A DNA stretch of 64,000 nucleotides, taken from assembly GCA_043228905.1 (NCBI GenBank), contig JBHGNT010000012.1:3906001-3970000 (forward strand). The letters run 5' to 3'. The DNA comes from Azolla caroliniana (Eukaryota > Polypodiophyta). The notes under the pieces were generated by a model. The model saw only the letters and a list, made by a program, of their open reading frames with translations, was not told where the DNA came from and searched no databases. Position numbers and translations under genes: made by a program. Positions within the stretch are counted from its first letter, which is position 1. Each line of letters begins with the position of its first letter. Shown one piece after another: positions 24,601 to 36,743 of this stretch.

Positions 24601-27135
24601 TTAGTGTGCCACATGATCGATATTATTTAGACCATACAACAAGAATGAATACATTGCAATTAAGTAATGTGCCATTAACCAATGATTGATTACATGGCAC
24701 ACTCACAAACAACTTTATTAACACTTCACTTCCCTAAGTTGTTTGATTCTGGGAGTCGTAGGATTAATAGAACAAAAAGTAAGGCATTAATTGACCTAAT
24801 ACTTAAACTTAAATGCATTTGAAAAAACTTTCCTTGTCTTTTGTGACTCGATTATAACGGTTTAACTCAAAATTTATGCTATGGGCCATAGTGAAAAATG
24901 ATATCATCTTCCACAAGCTTACAATTACATTGTCTCTAGAGGCTTTGACATCCTGGTTTTCATTACAACTGTCTTCCATGTTTGATTGACATTTCTTACA
25001 TTTTAGCCTGTGTGTTTAAGCCTTATATACTGTTTTAGATAGAATCCAGTTACTCATTGCCATAGCTAATTACTGGTTTGCATTAAGCCTGAGTGCTTAC
25101 TATTTGTACTGACTCATCACCATATCATTACTACTTCTAGAGCTTATTACTGTTTTGCAACAGAATTTATATGCTGTTATAACCAATTTGGCACAATAAC
25201 TACATCTTCTTGCGTCGAGCCTAAGATATGTATACCGCACATGCGTGCTTTCTCCATGTAATAAAATAACAGAAAGTTATCTATTTAAACTTGGACAGCT
25301 GTAGGGAATCTCCAAAGGAACATCCTCTACTTCTGTGAATAGAGAAACAGTTCATATATTTTACCAAGTAGAAAACGTTCTCGAAATTTTGTATTGAGAA
25401 ACGGGCCATATATTTTACTCATGAAACATCCTGTCCGATTGTAAACTATTTGAAGTAAATTGATGCTTCACGTAAATTATGTGAACATTTCTGTACATGG
25501 TAGGTTTAATTTTGCAATTCTCTACAAATATTTATATTGGCTTCTTAATTCAATTAGAACACAGCACCTGCTCCTGATGGTGGTATGACCGGTGGACAAG
25601 CTGTGGCATTGCAAGTTTCAGGGGATCAAGTGGCATTCTATGATTGCAAGTTTAGAGGAAAACAGGATACCTTGTATGATCATAGAGGTCGCCATTACTT
25701 CAGGAACTGCTACATCGAAGGATCGATTGATTTTATATTTGGTGATGGACTGTCACTATACAGAGTAATTAATCTGTGCCATCAATCTCCATAAATCTGC
25801 ATATGAATCTACTTAAAAGTAAAGAGTGGATCACAATGTAATGTACTGCCTCTTATTTCCAAACATAGGGTGAATTATGATTTCGAAACTAATTATAGAG
25901 AGAAAACATAGTAGAGAAGAAAAAAGAAAAAGTATTCACAGAAATTATAACTATGATTAAATTAGGATTGTGAAGTAGTCATTCAAAAGAAGCTTAGTTT
26001 CCTACGTTTAAAGCCTTTCAACTAAGCTTTCCAATAGAGCTATAAATATTTGAATTATGATCGCTTAAATTAGAAGTTCGAGTATTTGTAAAAAGGTAGC
26101 TTAGTTGTTTTTCGAGTTGTAATGCTTTTTAAACAAGGGGTCGAAAATTAACGAGAGAACTCAGAGATTGCATTTGATCTTTCTGCTCCTCCTGCAATTA
26201 GTAGTGATCGTATTATGGTAGCCAGTGACATGGAATAGGAATAATTTATTTGAGGTGGCATTTGATAATGACTTGTCTAGTGCAGGAATGTGAGGTTTAT
26301 TCAGTAGGATCTGGCTTTATAACAGCACAGAAGAGACAAAATTCAAGCGATGATACAGGATTCTCATTTGTGGGATGCAACATCACAGGCAGCAATCAAG
26401 ATATTGACGTGTATTTGGGCAGAGCATGGGGGCCTTTCTCCCGGGTAGTCTATGCCTCTTGCTACATGGACGCAAACATAGATCCTAATGGATGGCATAA
26501 TTGGGGAGATTCAAGCAAGGAAAGGTAAGTACTCGTTAATGTATAATCTGATCTGCAGCATGTAAAACCAATATGGATCGTTATGGATTGCTTTTGGTAT
26601 TGCGCTATGGTGGAACAGAACCAAAGGGTCTTCTGCATGTTCAATTAATTAGATTGATGGGGGAATATGTTTATTTGAATTTTATAGGGTTTGATTCTCA
26701 CTGTTCACTTGGAAAATGGTCTAGAAAGTAGAGCTGGGTATGCTCTCACATTAAGTAGAATCAGTAAATATACTACTCAACAAAACTTGCTACTTGGTTA
26801 TTTCCTGGGAAATTCATTTGTTTGTCCGTTCTCAAATTTATTTGGAATCTCATGTTCTGCCACTTGAGACTGCAAGTCATTCTTATAGGCTTCTAAGGTT
26901 GATTCAATCACTACATTTGCAAAGAAGAGCCAGCATTACATAATTCTTTGCATTTAATCTCTTCTTTGTTGTGCATCTTTGTAGAACGGTTTACTACGGC
27001 GAGTTCAATTGCACTGGTCCAGGTTCTGAAACATTAGGGCGTGTATCTTGGTCTCATCAACTCAATGGGTCCGAGGCTGCACCATTCGTAGACATAAGCT
27101 TTGTCCAAGGTGATGAATGGCTTCCCTATGAATAA
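21659..27135 (+). CDS. Pectin methylesterase (pectinesterase), PME8-like, with long N-terminus
   Basis: Cell-wall carbohydrate esterase (CE8) that de-methylesterifies homogalacturonan. Exons 21659-22410, 23987-24188, 25558-25764, 26286-26524 and 26985-27135 join in frame to 516 aa. Seen: a hydrophobic N-terminus ([14 protein letters not shown]) fitting a signal peptide or anchor; a His-rich run [17 protein letters not shown] at about residues 45-61; a Ser-rich low-complexity stretch; then the catalytic domain from about residue 214 ([20 protein letters not shown]). Catalytic blocks are present: GQAVAL, QDTLYDH, IDFIFG and [13 protein letters not shown], ending WLPYE. There is no PMEI pro-domain signature, so it is the type without pro-region. 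The extension of about 200 residues is longer than usual. The start ATG is the first in frame; the splice sites are canonical (GTAAGT after exons 1 and 4). The PME8-like label rests on remembered family resemblance. Confidence 0.9.
21790..21830 (+). repeat. Hexamer/trinucleotide repeat encoding the His/Ser tract
   Basis: Four CATAGC units flanked by CATCTT and CATCAT repeats, in frame in PME exon 1. Replication slippage here would change the length of the encoded His-Ser run. Confidence 0.85.
22671..22920. repeat. 105-bp tandem repeat, about 2.4 copies, PME intron 1
   Basis: Units start at 22671, 22776 and 22881, each with TCCATGTGAAGATTG-like starts followed by TTCTTGAAG and, in the first two, AACAACRATGCATTGAT. 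The third copy is truncated. Confidence 0.88.
24137..24390 (+). repeat. Tandem duplication of the end of PME exon 2
   Basis: The exon 2 tail and its donor (about 24140-24190) recur at about 24258-24306 as a similar block ending TTTAACTTTCCAGGTAGGG, so the copied 'exon end' keeps a usable GT donor. Flanking intron sequence is copied too (ATGCCAAG/ATGCCACT, ACACATTCTTTTG/ACACTTTCTGTTG). The second copy lies inside intron 2. Confidence 0.82.
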
Positions 27136-28530
27136 AAGATTTAGTCTTGTCACATTCAACTAAGATTGTACCTTCCATTTGTCAACAAATTGTAAAGGTA
27201 TAAATAAAGTGATAATAGCGTTGTTTCCCAAATTATTTAGATAGCACACAGAAAGATTTTATATATTGAGTACTATTTTGAAAGAGAACATACGGAATTA
27301 GTGAGGAACATGAAAGAAAGAGTATACATTTTCTCTATTTCTTTCTAATTCTTTAGAAAGAACCTTAATACTTGAAACTAGAGTAGGGATGGGCCTCACA
27401 AAAATTCCAAAGTGGAGGCTTGCAGTCAAGCACATTCATAAAACTGGAATGCATGTTTGATGTGCAATGAATAATACTTATTTAAAGTATACTAAACAGG
27501 GAAGGAGACCTATGGGCTTGCAACTATATAGTAATATGTCTGCATGATGTGTGTTTATGCAAAAATTTGACAAACCAAAATTCTAATTCCCTGATCTAAA
27601 GTAATAATACACATCATGGGTCAGTGGTGATTTCACTAGAACCCCAATTTATGTCAACATGGCAATAAGCAATAAATAAAAAGGAAACTTGACTTATTAA
27701 TTAGGATAACATAATGAAATGATAGTTGTATAAGAAAAAATTAAGAGTAATGCATTCGTACTACTCTAACTTATGACTTCAAGGTGTTATGCTATGTGCT
27801 GTATAGTAAAAGAAGGATGCGAAATCATTAGGTAAAAGAGACAAACTTCTTAAAAAAATATCATGGCCATGTAAGCACCTAGGGGCAATACCCATTGGGA
27901 TCATTAGCCTGCATTTAGATGATGTAAATTATTGTTGAAGCACATCTTGTAAATATTTAAAAACTAGATATGCTGCAACGAAGAGAGAGAGGGTGATACA
28001 GCAAAGAACATAAAGTACTTTAAACAAATGGAGAAAATTAAAATAAAACTACAAATAATAGTTAAAGTAAATCATAATCAACATTTGATAACATGTAATC
28101 AACACTGAACAGAACTGAAGCTAGGTTTAGATAGAGCTCTATCTATGGAATTATACATAGAAGTTAGGAATAATCTAGTAATGAATAGGAGAATGAGTAA
28201 GATATTTCAAAGGCATCTCCAATTAACATAGTTAAATGAATGGAGAAGGAGGTGAACATTAATGTACGCAAACTTCTCATTTCAAAATTCTTATTGGTGA
28301 TCCTCCTATTACTCTACATGTATTAAGGACAAGTAAAAAAATGTAAACTGATTTATTAAAATTCTTACGAGCAATTCTCTTTTTCTTGGCAAATTCAATA
28401 ATTGAAGTATCATGTAACATATATAGGTAATTCTCTTGGAATGAGAGAATAGCAAGTGTGATTACATCAACATTAACAAAATTTCAGTTTATGATTACAT
28501 CCTCATCATCAGTGGAGATAGAGGAAATAA
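27136..28530. other. AT-rich spacer after PME
   Basis: Contains the probable PME 3' UTR and AT-rich sequence. I see no domain, RNA gene or clear repeat; the 5' end of the following copia element could lie here, but I could not find its LTR. Confidence 0.4.
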
Positions 28531-29145
28531 ACGCAACATGTGATGAGACAAGATATTTTGGTCTTAGATGATGCTAGAACACATGTTGGGGTGAATATGG
28601 TATTATTTGCCTCCCATATATGGCTATAGAACTTTGATGCATCATTTCATGTGACTCAATATAGAGAGTGGTTCACATGTTAAGAAACCAAGTCACTTGG
28701 CAAAGTTAGACTTAGAGACTCACATCAATGTGATGTGATTGGTATTGGAGATATTTCAATACGTTTTAGTGATGGTTCTTAGTACTTACTATAACATGAA
28801 AATGTATGTCATTTCCCCCAACCAACAAAGTTTGATATATGTTGGTTAGTTGATGACAATGGTTGTAAGGTAATATTTGCTTCCCAATCTTTTTGCATAC
28901 CAGGGGAATAAAGTCAGTTCCCTATATCCACTACTCATTCATCATAAGGAACATCTTTTATTTGTCATAGAATAATTATGACATGTATTTGCATTGGTCA
29001 TTTAGGCCATATGACACAAAATGGCATAGGAATTCGTTCCCATTTTGGCCACTTATCTAAATTGTCATTTTCTAATTTTGCATTTTGTGAACTTTGCCAA
29101 CATAGCAAGCAAAACTAGAAATGCACATAAGACCCACATCAACTC

Positions 29146-30215
29146 ACCCACTCAACCATTGGATCTTCTTCACATGGATGTTTATGGAACTATGCCCACA
29201 AGATCTTTGGATGATGCAGTGTGTTATAAACATATACCAAAACTCGAAACTCATAATAGAGATTTGAACCAATGGCCTCTTAAAAAAAGATATTTAACCT
29301 CAACTACTAGGATGGATTATATTATACATAATATTTTTATAATTTTCTTTATATCATTAGAATAAATATACAATACTGTGAAATCTCACCACCTCGCATG
29401 GGCTAACATATGATTGCCAAGTGTCATACTTGCATGAATGCCAAGTGGCGATCGATCATGCATCCCCATGAGGTGGCGAGCATGCACGTGTCCAAACCAT
29501 GTTATATAAGCATGTATTCTAGTATTGATGAACCATTCCAGATCAATGCAAGTCTTGGGCATATTCTTGTAACCCTTGTTCTCATTGCTAATACATTGTC
29601 AATTTCCTCGTATTTCTCTCTTATTTTCCTCTTCTCATTGTCTTCTTCACTTTAAACTTGCCAACCCTATTTTGGATGGTTCTATTCATCATGTCTACAA
29701 CATTGTTTTGGATAGGGGGTGCAAGGAGTTGTAAACTCTCTCTGAATGTCTCTAAACTTACAAAAGTCACCAAATTCATGAGGGTTATACTCACCTCCAT
29801 TGTTCAAATGTAAAACATTAAGCTTTATGCCCTTTTCCAACTCAACAGAAGCAATGCATTTTATGAAAGTTGGTTATACATCATCCTTTACATTAATCAT
29901 ATAGACCCAAACTTTCCTGGCATCATCTATGAAGGTGATGAAGCACACTACACCACCCGAAGATCTTGTGGGCATAGGGGCATAAACATCCGTGTGAGGA
30001 AGATCCAATGGTTATGTGGATGAGTGGGTATACTCATTTCCATTGTTTGAACCTAAAGTCTTAAGCTTTATACCCTATTCCAACTCTACCGAAGCAAGGC
30101 ATTTTATGAAAGTAGGGTATACATCATACTTTTCATTAATCAGATAGACCCAAACTTTCCTAGAGGCATCATCTAAGAAAGTGACGAAGCACATTGTGTC
30201 AAGGCCCTATCATTG
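29146..30215. repeat. Inverted and direct duplications of copia integrase
   Basis: 29146-29220 (CCATTGGATCTTC...CCCACAAGATCTT) recurs inverted at about 29945-30028. The reversed copy runs on as - strand integrase (VCFITFIDDARKVWVYM, about 29900), and that piece (about 29760-29950) is repeated again at about 30030-30215 in the same reversed orientation (shared ATAGACCCAAACTTTCCT). The span 29220-29690 between them has no identity I recognise. Confidence 0.8.
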
Positions 30216-30719
30216 AACATAACCATGGCCCATAGACCTAGAAGTGGGACAAGAATTGTGGACAAGCAAGACATTGCACTATGATCATATTAGAGTCTTT
30301 GGATGTGAAGCATATGTGCATGTTTCGAAATAACTAAGATAGAAATTGGATTATAAATGTACAAATTGCATTCTTCTTGGTTATGGAATAAATGGGCACT
30401 TTGAAATCACTTATGGGATCTTGACACACATAACACATACTATAGTCAGAAGTAGCGATGTTGTTTTGAATCAAAGTATAAGTAACCCATAAAAGAAGTC
30501 AAAGTGAGAAAAGTGTTATTTAAGGATATTATACATTTTTTTAATGTAAAAAAACATTTCCACTAATGTAGATGCTTCTATATGTGGTCAACCACGTAAA
30601 AATATTGCTAACTAGCATGATAATGCCTAGAATGATGATGCTCACCATCGTGATGTTAAGATAGATGTTTCCCATGCACAACTTGATGGTATTCAAGCTT
30701 AGGAAACATTAAGGAGATC

Positions 30720-31868
30720 TATGCATTGTCGTGAAATTATGCACATGTGTGTGAAACGTGAATGACACCACTAGGGACTTGAACTAGAGAGGATGGGTTG
30801 TGCGCTTGAATTTTTGTGTTGGAAACTTCAAGCAACTTGTGACACCTATACATATTTGGTTTAGTGTCCTAACGGTTTGCCTTAGTGGGTTTTTTACAAT
30901 GTATTCATACGTAAATTCTATCTATTAGAAATGCAGCACTTAATCATAGTTACTCTATTTGTAAATACAATGGTTCAAATCTTAAACGTGGTCAAATCTT
31001 TCCTGATACAAATACATCTATGTGGCATATTAGGCCTATCCTATATACACATATTATTATTTTATTCTCAATCTTGACATTGGAAGAGGAGAAGATTTGA
31101 GGTGGATAAGGTTGGACGAGTAGAATGTTTAATTCACTAACTTTTGACTTGATGATTAGAATCGCGCTCCGGAAGATCTAGCACGAACTTCACTACAAAC
31201 TCTTATTGTCAACGGTGTGAGTTTTGCGAAGTAGTAATTTGAGGACTCGTATTTTCACAAATCTTGCCTCGAAATTGAAATTACAAACCGAAAACTCTAA
31301 TACAATCCTTGTTTGAAAGTGAATAATAATAGATCATAGTTTTAATAGAACCTACATTATATAATAATCAAATGACGAAGTTCAGTGACGACTCATGAAA
31401 TAGAATCATACAATGAGTAACAACTCGACTCCGTTACAATGAGTGGCTTAGAAATAGTAGATAGAAAAAGCAATTTAGAGATGTAAGATTTGTGGTAGAA
31501 CTTAGGACTCCGAGGGATATTCTCAAGTTTTGTTTAGAAGACCATCAAGACAACTTTGTTTCCTCTTATCATCAATGATTCCCTACTCCAAGCTCGTTTG
31601 AGATTTCAACAACGCTTCTGCCTTGATACAAAATTTGTAACCCAAACAATGAGCTCTCCTATCCCTTTTATAGGTTTTAAGAGGGCCCTAACCAGAAAGT
31701 TTCTTTTTGTATCATGACGTGGAGGCTCAACTTATGCATGAACTTTCTTAGATAGTGATTTTGGCCTTCAAAGGGAAAGGTCATCAAAGTTATTCTATGT
31801 AATGGATAAATCAAATAGAAATCTTCCTATCTCACTTAAGAAAATGATGGTTGCACTCTCAACAAGGC
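30720..31868. other. Insertion-like sequence inside the copia element
   Basis: Separates the integrase C-terminus from the RT and carries no copia motif, so it is probably inserted DNA. I recognise nothing in it up to the PPR-like fragment at 31869. Confidence 0.35.
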
Positions 31869-31976
31869 TATGTAGAGTACGGTGTTCATGACAAGGCACT
31901 AAAATGCTTTGATCGAATCAGGCAAGAAGGTATCTTGCCAAATGATATCACTTATCTTTGGTCCGTTCTCGGATGA
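31869..31976 (+). pseudogene. PPR-repeat gene fragment
   Basis: One open stretch of 35 codons reads as a PPR unit: GVHDKALKCFDRI followed by RQEGILPNDITY and WSVL, matching the pattern of plant organellar RNA-binding PPR proteins (ALxLFxxMxxxGIxPNxxT). It ends at a stop and no further PPR units are visible on either side. It is a scrap of a host gene within retroelement-derived DNA. Confidence 0.7.
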
Positions 31977-32380
31977 TCTATAATTGTTGAGATGGCATAG
32001 ATTATATTCTATTTGTATAATGCCCCTGGCCACTTTCATTTTAATACCAATGGAGGATATTTTTATGGAAAAAAAAAACTTACAGAGGAACTTTATCTCC
32101 CTTTTTCATTTTTATCACATATCATGACCATACACATTGTTTACTATAGATCAACTTTGTCTCTTCATCTTCCATTATGAGGTTTGAACCCTTGCCCTTT
32201 CATTCATATCACAAGCTCTTTGACGATTGATCTAATTAGTATTTTCTTTAAGTTCATCTTATTGTCCTTCTTGTCATATCTTTGCCTTGTCATTCAATCT
32301 TTTATATATATTTAATTTAATTTGTTTAATCATGTTCACTTCCCACATTACGATAATATGTCTCCAAACCACCTAGCAAA
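31977..32380. other. Unassigned sequence before the copia RT
   Basis: AT-rich with an A9 run near 32071. No domain or RNA gene seen. Confidence 0.3.
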
Positions 32381-33621
32381 TTTACTGATTTTGTAATGCT
32401 AATAGATGTCGGTGAACCATCATGTTATCATGAAGCCATAATAGTTCATGATCATTGTAAGTGGTAGCATGCAATGCATCGTGAATTGGGTAGTATTCAT
32501 AAGATTGAAACTTAAGATTTGGTGCCTTCACCAAAAGGTATGAATTTAGCATTGCCATATAAAAAGGGTGTAGAAGTACAAATATATATCTGATAATGCT
32601 CTTCCTAAGTATAAAGCTTGTACTGTGGCAAAAGGCTCTTAGCAAGAACAAGGAGTTGATCAATGAAATCTTCTCTCCAGTAGTCAAGATGACTATGTCA
32701 TGCATGATGCTCTCATTTGTTAGAAAAAAAGATTTTGACTTATTTCAAATGGATGTAAAAGCTGTTTTTTTGCATGGATATCTTGATGAGAGATTTATAT
32801 GGAAGAACTGAAGGGTTACAAGGCAAGGTTCATGGAAAAATGCATTTGGTATGAAACTTAAGAAATGTTTGTATAGTCTTATGCAATCTCCTCAAAAGTG
32901 GTATAAAAAATTTGATGCGTTTATGAGGTCCCAATATTATAATAGAAGCAATGAAAACTCATGTCTATATATGAAGAAATATCTAGATAGCACATATGTG
33001 ATTTTAATACTCTATGTAGATGGCATGATCATCGTCGGTAAACAAGTATGACATGTCCAAGCTAAAGAAAAAACCGAGTCAAACATTTGACTTGAAAATT
33101 TTGGGAAATGCAAAATACATTCTTGGCATGTGTATTACTCATGGTAGGACTAGTAATGGATGCATTTATTTGTTTCAATTTAAGTATATATCCAAAATAC
33201 TCAAGAGGTTTAATATGAAGAGTGCAAAATCTTTGAGTACACCATTATCTATGCATGTAAAATTAAGTAAAGTGAATGCCCCAAATCTGATGATGAAAAG
33301 GAGTTCATGGGCAAAATTCCTTACCAGTCAGTCGTTGGTAGCGTCATGTACGTTATGATAGCCTTTAGGCTAGACATTGCATTCACAGTGGGGGCTCTAA
33401 GCAGATTTTTATCAACCATGGTAAGAAACACTGGGAAATTAAGATGATATTGAGACATTTAAGTGGCATTAGGATAACTTTCTATGTTTGGGTGGCAGAA
33501 ATGTATCTATTATTGGATATATGGACTCTATTATGCTGATTGTTTTGATAGTCAAAAGTCTACTTTAGAGTACATCTTTTAGTTTATAAGAGGCGCCATA
33601 TCTTGGAGATCTCGCCTCCAA

Positions 33622-34143
33622 GAATGTATTCCTTTGTCCACTCCAAAAACAAAGTATGTTGAAACTAGTGAGGCATGTAAGGAAGTTGTATGGCTTTATA
33701 GGCTAGCCTGCGACATAGGTATACCTCAACTTGTACACATTGTTTTGTGACAGTCAAAGTGCCATTGTGTTGGCTAAGAATCGGGTGTATCATGTGAAGA
33801 CCAAGCACATTCTAGTGCTATACCATTTCATCCAAGAATGCATAGTTTTGGTTCCATCAGTCTTGAGAAGGTTGTTTCTTGAAAGAATGTATTCCTTTGT
33901 CCACTCCAAAAACAAAGTATATTGAAACTAGTGAGGCATGTAAGGAAGTTGTATGGCTTTATAGGCTAGCCTGCGACATAGGTATACCTCAGCTTGTACA
34001 CATTGTTTTGTGACAGTCAAAGTGCCATTGTGTTGGCTAAAAATCGGGTGTATCATGTGAAGACCAAGCACATTCTAGTGCAATACCATTTCATCCAAGA
34101 ATGCATAGTTTTGGTTGCATCAGTCTTGAGAAGGTTGTTTCTC
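33622..34143 (+). repeat. 263-bp tandem duplication in copia RNase H
   Basis: 33622 to about 33880 and 33885 to about 34143 are almost identical head-to-tail copies (both begin GAATGTATTCC and include TATGGCTTTATAGGCTAGCC), with only a few differences by eye. The high identity contrasts with the decay of the rest of the element. Confidence 0.92.
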
Positions 34144-34348
34144 GACAAAATGTTGTAGATGCATTGTCCAAAGCTCTACCGCATTATGTGTTGGAGCATT
34201 GTTGTCACTTGATGGGAATCACTTAGTTCTTCAGGTTACACAAAATTTCCATTGTGCATATATGTGTAGCATGTTCATCAAGTAGGAGGTTTAAATCTTC
34301 TACAATCTTCCCATCAATTTTGCCATATTTTGGCCTTTAGTGGGAGAT

Positions 34349-34507
34349 TGTTACATAGTGTGAAAGGCCAAAATTGTAATTCCCACAAATAGTAGGATGT
34401 ATATAGGTCAAAGGTGATGCAAAACTAATTATGCCGCCAAAAACTCTCTGCGTCTGCTTGTTCTATATTTTTCTCTATTGTGCATTTTCTGTTGTCGGTG
34501 TTAAACA
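34349..34507 (+). repeat. Putative 3' LTR of the copia element
   Basis: Starts TGTTACATAG immediately after the PPT-like AGTGGGAGAT and could end at GTTAAACA (34507). It is short (159 bp) and no 5' partner was found, so the right end is tentative. Confidence 0.5.
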
Positions 34508-34724
34508 ACTACTCGGCCGCATCACGTTGCTCCAAGAGGTCTTCATAGACCCATTGTTGTGGATTGATGTGATGTGAATATGCACAAACCCCATTTTCTT
34601 TGTAATCTTTTTAACATGCCCAATTAGGTGGCAGATTGTATTTAAGCAAATTGAGGAGGTGGATCTAAGTCACTGATAGGCATAATAGGTTTATCTCTTA
34701 GTTATTTGGCCTTTGATAGGAGAT

Positions 34725-34990
34725 TGTTGTAATCAATGCACATTGGGTGGAGGGGATAATTGTCACACCTATCTATTGTGTACCCTCCTTCAGCCCTATT
34801 ATAAAATGATCTAAAGTAAGGCTTAAGATGGGGGAGGGGTCTCATAACATATGTCTTGTGTGTATTAATAAGAATAATTGTGTAGTTGGTTTGGTATAGT
34901 CCTTGTTGTCCTGTCCGGTCTTCTTCTCTCTGCTTCTCTATCATGCATCATTGTTTTCTTTCACTTAAATTTTGCGTTCCGCAAAAACTA
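34725..34990 (+). repeat. Second LTR-like start after a PPT-like tract
   Basis: TTTGGCCTTTGATAGGAGAT followed by TGTTGTAATC resembles the PPT/LTR junction at 34330-34358 but differs in LTR sequence, suggesting the 3' end of another copia relative. The end was not located. Confidence 0.4.
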
Positions 34991-36052
34991 CTCATTAACC
35001 CTACCTAGTTTTGTTGCAATGCCAATGTGTGGGGTGTTCACTACCTAGTCTTACACCTTCACTCTCATTAACTCCAACAATATGTAGATAGTAAATCCAT
35101 CTATTACTAAATCTTACTAACTCGGAATATTGACAACATGCAACATATCGAAAGCAACTTTCTTCTTGTACGTCCAAAGGTTGAAAATGACCGATTTTTT
35201 TGTGGCATCACTTGAAGGAATGTATGGCCTTAGCTTGTGGCTAACTTTTGCTTCATAATAATTGGCTTGAAAACGGACATGTAGATGCTTGTGGGCAATG
35301 TCGCTTTTTCTCAACTTGATAGAAAATGCAAATGAATATGTGGCAAGTATTTCCTCCACGTGAAGTAGTTCAAACATGCTCAATCTTTTGCCTTTTTAAT
35401 ATTCATCCAATAGAACATAGTCTACTAGTAAAAGAAAAAACATTGGAAGAAAATATGTCATCATAATAATTTAAAGGAATGTATGTGTGTGTCAATAATG
35501 TGACCGTCTTGGTAACCAGAGGTAATAAAAATGTTTGTTCACATTATACCTAAGCAGAAAACAATGGGCAAGTGTAGCGGCATAACTACTCAGGCTAGTA
35601 GGCAATAAAATGGTTTTCATCAATCCAACTACATTTCATATGAATCAATCCATGTCTTCATGGGCAACAAAATTTCAAATGAAGTCGGCGAAGAAGATGT
35701 GAGGGTGTTTTGGCCACAAACCGTTTGGTTAGCTTGGAAACCGCATGCAAGGTGAGTGAACGAGGACAGTTGTCCACGTGATACTTGACTATGAGACAGG
35801 AGGAGAAACGGGTGTTTCTTTTAGCTTAAAAAAGAGACATTGCTCTCGGATTTCTATCGAAAATGTGCACGAGGGCAATACAGTTTCGAAGATGCAGAAT
35901 GTGTGGGGGGGTGTTGTGGTCCACAGAAAAGGGTAAAATAAAAATGCGATGCGGCTTGAAAGCAACAGGAGAGGTGGTCAGGAAAGCTTGTCCACACGAG
36001 ACTCAAGTGTGAAAGAGACGTGTGGTAGCCAATGGATCGACGCAATTCTCTT

Positions 36053-36104
<52 letters not shown>

Positions 36105-36205
36105 AAACCATTTGGTTAGTTGAAGTGTTTAATGTATTTGTTCTCAAGGGCTCTAGTTCAAATATGACCAAGACCATACAACATTATTGATACATATGAC
36201 TATAA
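34991..36205. other. Intergenic region upstream of PSY
   Basis: No gene recognised. An open frame on the - strand at 35117-35383 has no family resemblance. A (GA)n microsatellite occupies about 36055-36104. Confidence 0.45.
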
Positions 36206-36262
36206 AACGAAAAGAAAGAAAGGAATATTAACGTCTTCTAAGACCAAAATTTGGCCCACAGA
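36206..36262 (-). mobile_element. LINE 3'-end fragment (same family as copies 1 and 2)
   Basis: AATATTAACGTCTTCTAAG followed by ACCAAAATTTGGCCCA closely matches the 3' end of LINE copy 2 (12243-12290). Only the 3' tip is present, the usual result of early abortion of target-primed reverse transcription. It lies about 500 bp upstream of the PSY start codon. Confidence 0.7.
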
Positions 36263-36690
36263 GAGAGAGAGAGAAAGAGAGGTGGAGGCGGCCCATCAGC
36301 CGACCGTAGTTTTGTTTTGCTTTCTCCTTCGCCCGAAGAAAATCGCAGGAAAAAAGCGAAAAAGCACCAAAGGCTTCCAAGGAAATTGGGGGACACTTTT
36401 TCTTTTTTAGCTTTTAGGTTTTGGTGAAGAACAGAGCAGAGCTTCTTCTTTTTGTGTTTTGTTTGGCTTTGATTGGCTGAGAATGAAGAAGGGAAATCCA
36501 TGTGGATATGGAGAGAGACACAGACAGAAGAGTGATTGGAAGAGAAAAGCCATAAAAGCTTATCATCATTTCCTCTCTTCATTCTCCCAGAGACAGACAG
36601 ACAGAAACACCCATACTCTGCAGTACCCTTAAACCTAATCCCTAATACTCACACTGAACTCCTGAGATTGTGGAGAATCCATTCTCTTCT

Positions 36691-36743
36691 AAAGAAGAAG
36701 AAGAAGAAGAAGAAGAAGAAGAAGAAGAAGAAGAAGAAGAAGA
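36691..36743 (+). repeat. (GAA)n tract in the PSY leader
   Basis: About 17 GAA units ending 20 bp before the PSY start codon, in what is probably the 5' UTR. Confidence 0.95.

Larger units (their letters stand above)
28530..34507 (+). mobile_element. Ty1/copia element, heavily rearranged
   Basis: Pol pieces in copia order on the + strand: protease/linker (DASFHVTQYREWF, about 28640; GIGDISIRFSDGS, about 28745); pre-integrase zinc region and integrase start (CELCQHSKQN, about 29095; LLHMDVYG, about 29170); integrase C-terminus (VFGCEAYVHVSK, LLGYGINGHFE, about 30300-30400); RT (ETWDLVPSPKGM, about 32500; FSPVVKMT; FQMDVKAVFLHGYLDE, about 32740; YVDGM, about 33015, where the second catalytic Asp of YVDD is Gly); connection and RNase H (about 33055-34200). 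An inverted duplication, a PPR fragment and a tandem duplication lie within it. A polypurine tract (AGTGGGAG) and putative short 3' LTR follow. Riddled with stops. Confidence 0.85.
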
